Shown: piece by piece, positions 63,104-64,000 of the stretch
How the letters are laid out: each line of letters opens with the position of its first letter
Numbering within the stretch: the first letter of the stretch is position 1
Assembly (NCBI RefSeq): GCF_028595325.1
Contig: NZ_JAQQXR010000002.1
Coordinates: 434,001 to 498,000, forward strand
Direction: 5' to 3'
DNA from: Janthinobacterium fluminis
GTDB lineage: Bacteria > Pseudomonadota > Gammaproteobacteria > Burkholderiales > Burkholderiaceae_D
DNA: 64,000 nucleotides
The notes under the pieces: model-generated
The model's input: the letters and a program-made list of their open reading frames with translations, nothing else
What the model was told of the DNA's origin: nothing
Database searches by the model: none
Program-made: the position numbers and the translations under genes

Positions 63104-63299
63104 GAAAACGCAGGCGGCGCCGAAAAAACGCAGCGTCGCAGCGGCCGGCGCCAAGCGGGAAAGCGCGGCCGCGTGGTAGATTAGCGTTATACACACATTT
63201 TATACGTCTCATCACCCCCGCCAATGATTCTATGCGAGAACGGCGCGGCGGGGGCAATAATGATCGTGACGTGAGCGTAGCGGTACAGAAAAACGAGAC

Positions 63300-64000
63300 A
63301 TGAGCACAGCCATTTACAGTCACACCGATTGCCAGCGCCACGAGATGGGCGACTGGCACCCCGAGTCGCCCGCGCGGCTGCAGGCCATCAGCGACCAGCT
63401 GATACTGGCGCACATCAACGATTTGCTCGAACACCGCGAGGCGCCGCTGGCGCAACTGGCCGACATCGAGCGGGTCCACAGCAAGAACGCGATCGGCCTG
63501 GTGCGCGACCACATTCCGGCGCCCGGCCACTACTACCCGCTGGACGGCGACACGCTGCTCAACGCGCACAGCTGGAACGCGGCCCTGCGCGCGGCCGGCG
63601 CGGCGGTGGCGGCCACCGACGCCGTCATCGACGGCGAGCTCGACAACGCGTTTTGCGCCACCCGCCCGCCCGGCCACCACGCCCGCCCGTCCGAGCCGAT
63701 GGGTTTTTGCCTGTTTAACAATGTCGCCGTCGCGGCCCGCCACGCCCTCGACGCGCGCGGCCTGGAGCGCATCGCCATCGTCGACTTCGACGTGCACCAC
63801 GGCAACGGCACGGCCGAGGCGCTGGCCCGGGATCCGCGCGCGCTGATGGTCAGCTTCTTCCAGCACCCCTTCTACCCCTTCAGCGACGTCGAGCCGTACA
63901 CGGACAACTGCGTCAACGTGCCGGTGCCGGCGCGCTCGAAGGGCGACGTGGTGCGCCAGCTGGTGCTCGACCACTGGCTGCCGGCGCTGCACCGGCACCG
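63300..64000 (+). CDS. Histone-deacetylase family protein, cut by window end
   Basis: The first 233 codons are present and there is no stop before 64000. The class II HDAC/AcuC-type signature is clear: HPESPARLQAISDQLI, RPPGHHARPSEPMGFCLFNN and IVDFDVHHGNGTAEAL, the last providing zinc ligands. Bacterial members deacetylate polyamines or lysine residues. It is divergent from the MoxR operon across about 200 bases. Confidence 0.92.
   Translation, partial: MSTAIYSHTDCQRHEMGDWHPESPARLQAISDQLILAHINDLLEHREAPLAQLADIERVHSKNAIGLVRDHIPAPGHYYPLDGDTLLNAHSWNAALRAAGAAVAATDAVIDGELDNAFCATRPPGHHARPSEPMGFCLFNNVAVAARHALDARGLERIAIVDFDVHHGNGTAEALARDPRALMVSFFQHPFYPFSDVEPYTDNCVNVPVPARSKGDVVRQLVLDHWLPALHRH

Overview
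The window reads as a chromosome of a GC-rich betaproteobacterium of the order Burkholderiales, most likely family Oxalobacteraceae (Massilia/Duganella/Janthinobacterium type). The main support is the gene order ompA, ubiG, gph | gyrA, serC, pheA, tyrA, aroA, cmk, rpsA, ihfB, lapA, lapB, ugd, rfaE1, comEA, cysM. This is inferred from gene content; no database search was possible.

Positions 1-3358 hold a lower-GC island. It has a small double-glycine-leader peptide (247-480), a radical SAM maturase broken by a frameshift in an A8 tract (635-1724), and an exported single-chain aspartic protease with two DTG motifs (1721-2704). Together these look like an uncharacterised RiPP-type peptide cassette. 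Gene remnants, palindromes and a strong terminator follow.

Positions 3359-33957 are a complete-looking P2-like prophage inserted at the 3' end of the tmRNA gene ssrA and bounded by a 29-bp direct repeat. From left to right it carries an AT-rich cargo gene with a PD-(D/E)XK-like signature, integrase, excisionase, a replication module with an HUH initiator, the late activator Ogr, a set of small regulators, and a divergent XRE repressor paired with a membrane protein that shares a sequence module with it. The tail genes D, U, T, E/E' (with a -1 frameshift site), FII, FI, fibre, I, J, W and V follow, then S and R, lysis genes (Rz with nested Rz1, GH108 lysozyme, holin), X, L, M, N, O and, on the opposite strand, terminase P and portal Q. 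A candidate cos site and a Panacea-type toxin-antitoxin pair lie before attR. The two ends hold the accessory cargo, which is where anti-phage genes are expected in this phage group.

Positions 33932-34291 are intact ssrA, whose native terminator is now about 30 kb away beyond attL. Positions 34371-36759 are gph, ubiG and an OmpA-family gene on the minus strand.

Positions 37301-51640 are core metabolism and information genes on the plus strand: gyrase A, serine and aromatic amino acid synthesis, CMP kinase, ribosomal protein S1, IHF beta, the LapA/LapB envelope pair, UDP-glucose dehydrogenase and heptose kinase.

Positions 51852-57147 hold comEA, a three-gene secreted-enzyme operon (P1-nuclease/phospholipase-C-like zinc enzyme, parvulin foldase, small anchored protein), a 160-bp tandem array built from the 3' end of that operon plus GGGGTCAGACCCC-type palindromes, and cysM. 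Positions 57226-64000 hold a small DNA-binding-like protein, mltB, a MoxR/DUF58/transglutaminase operon and a histone-deacetylase-family gene cut by the window end.
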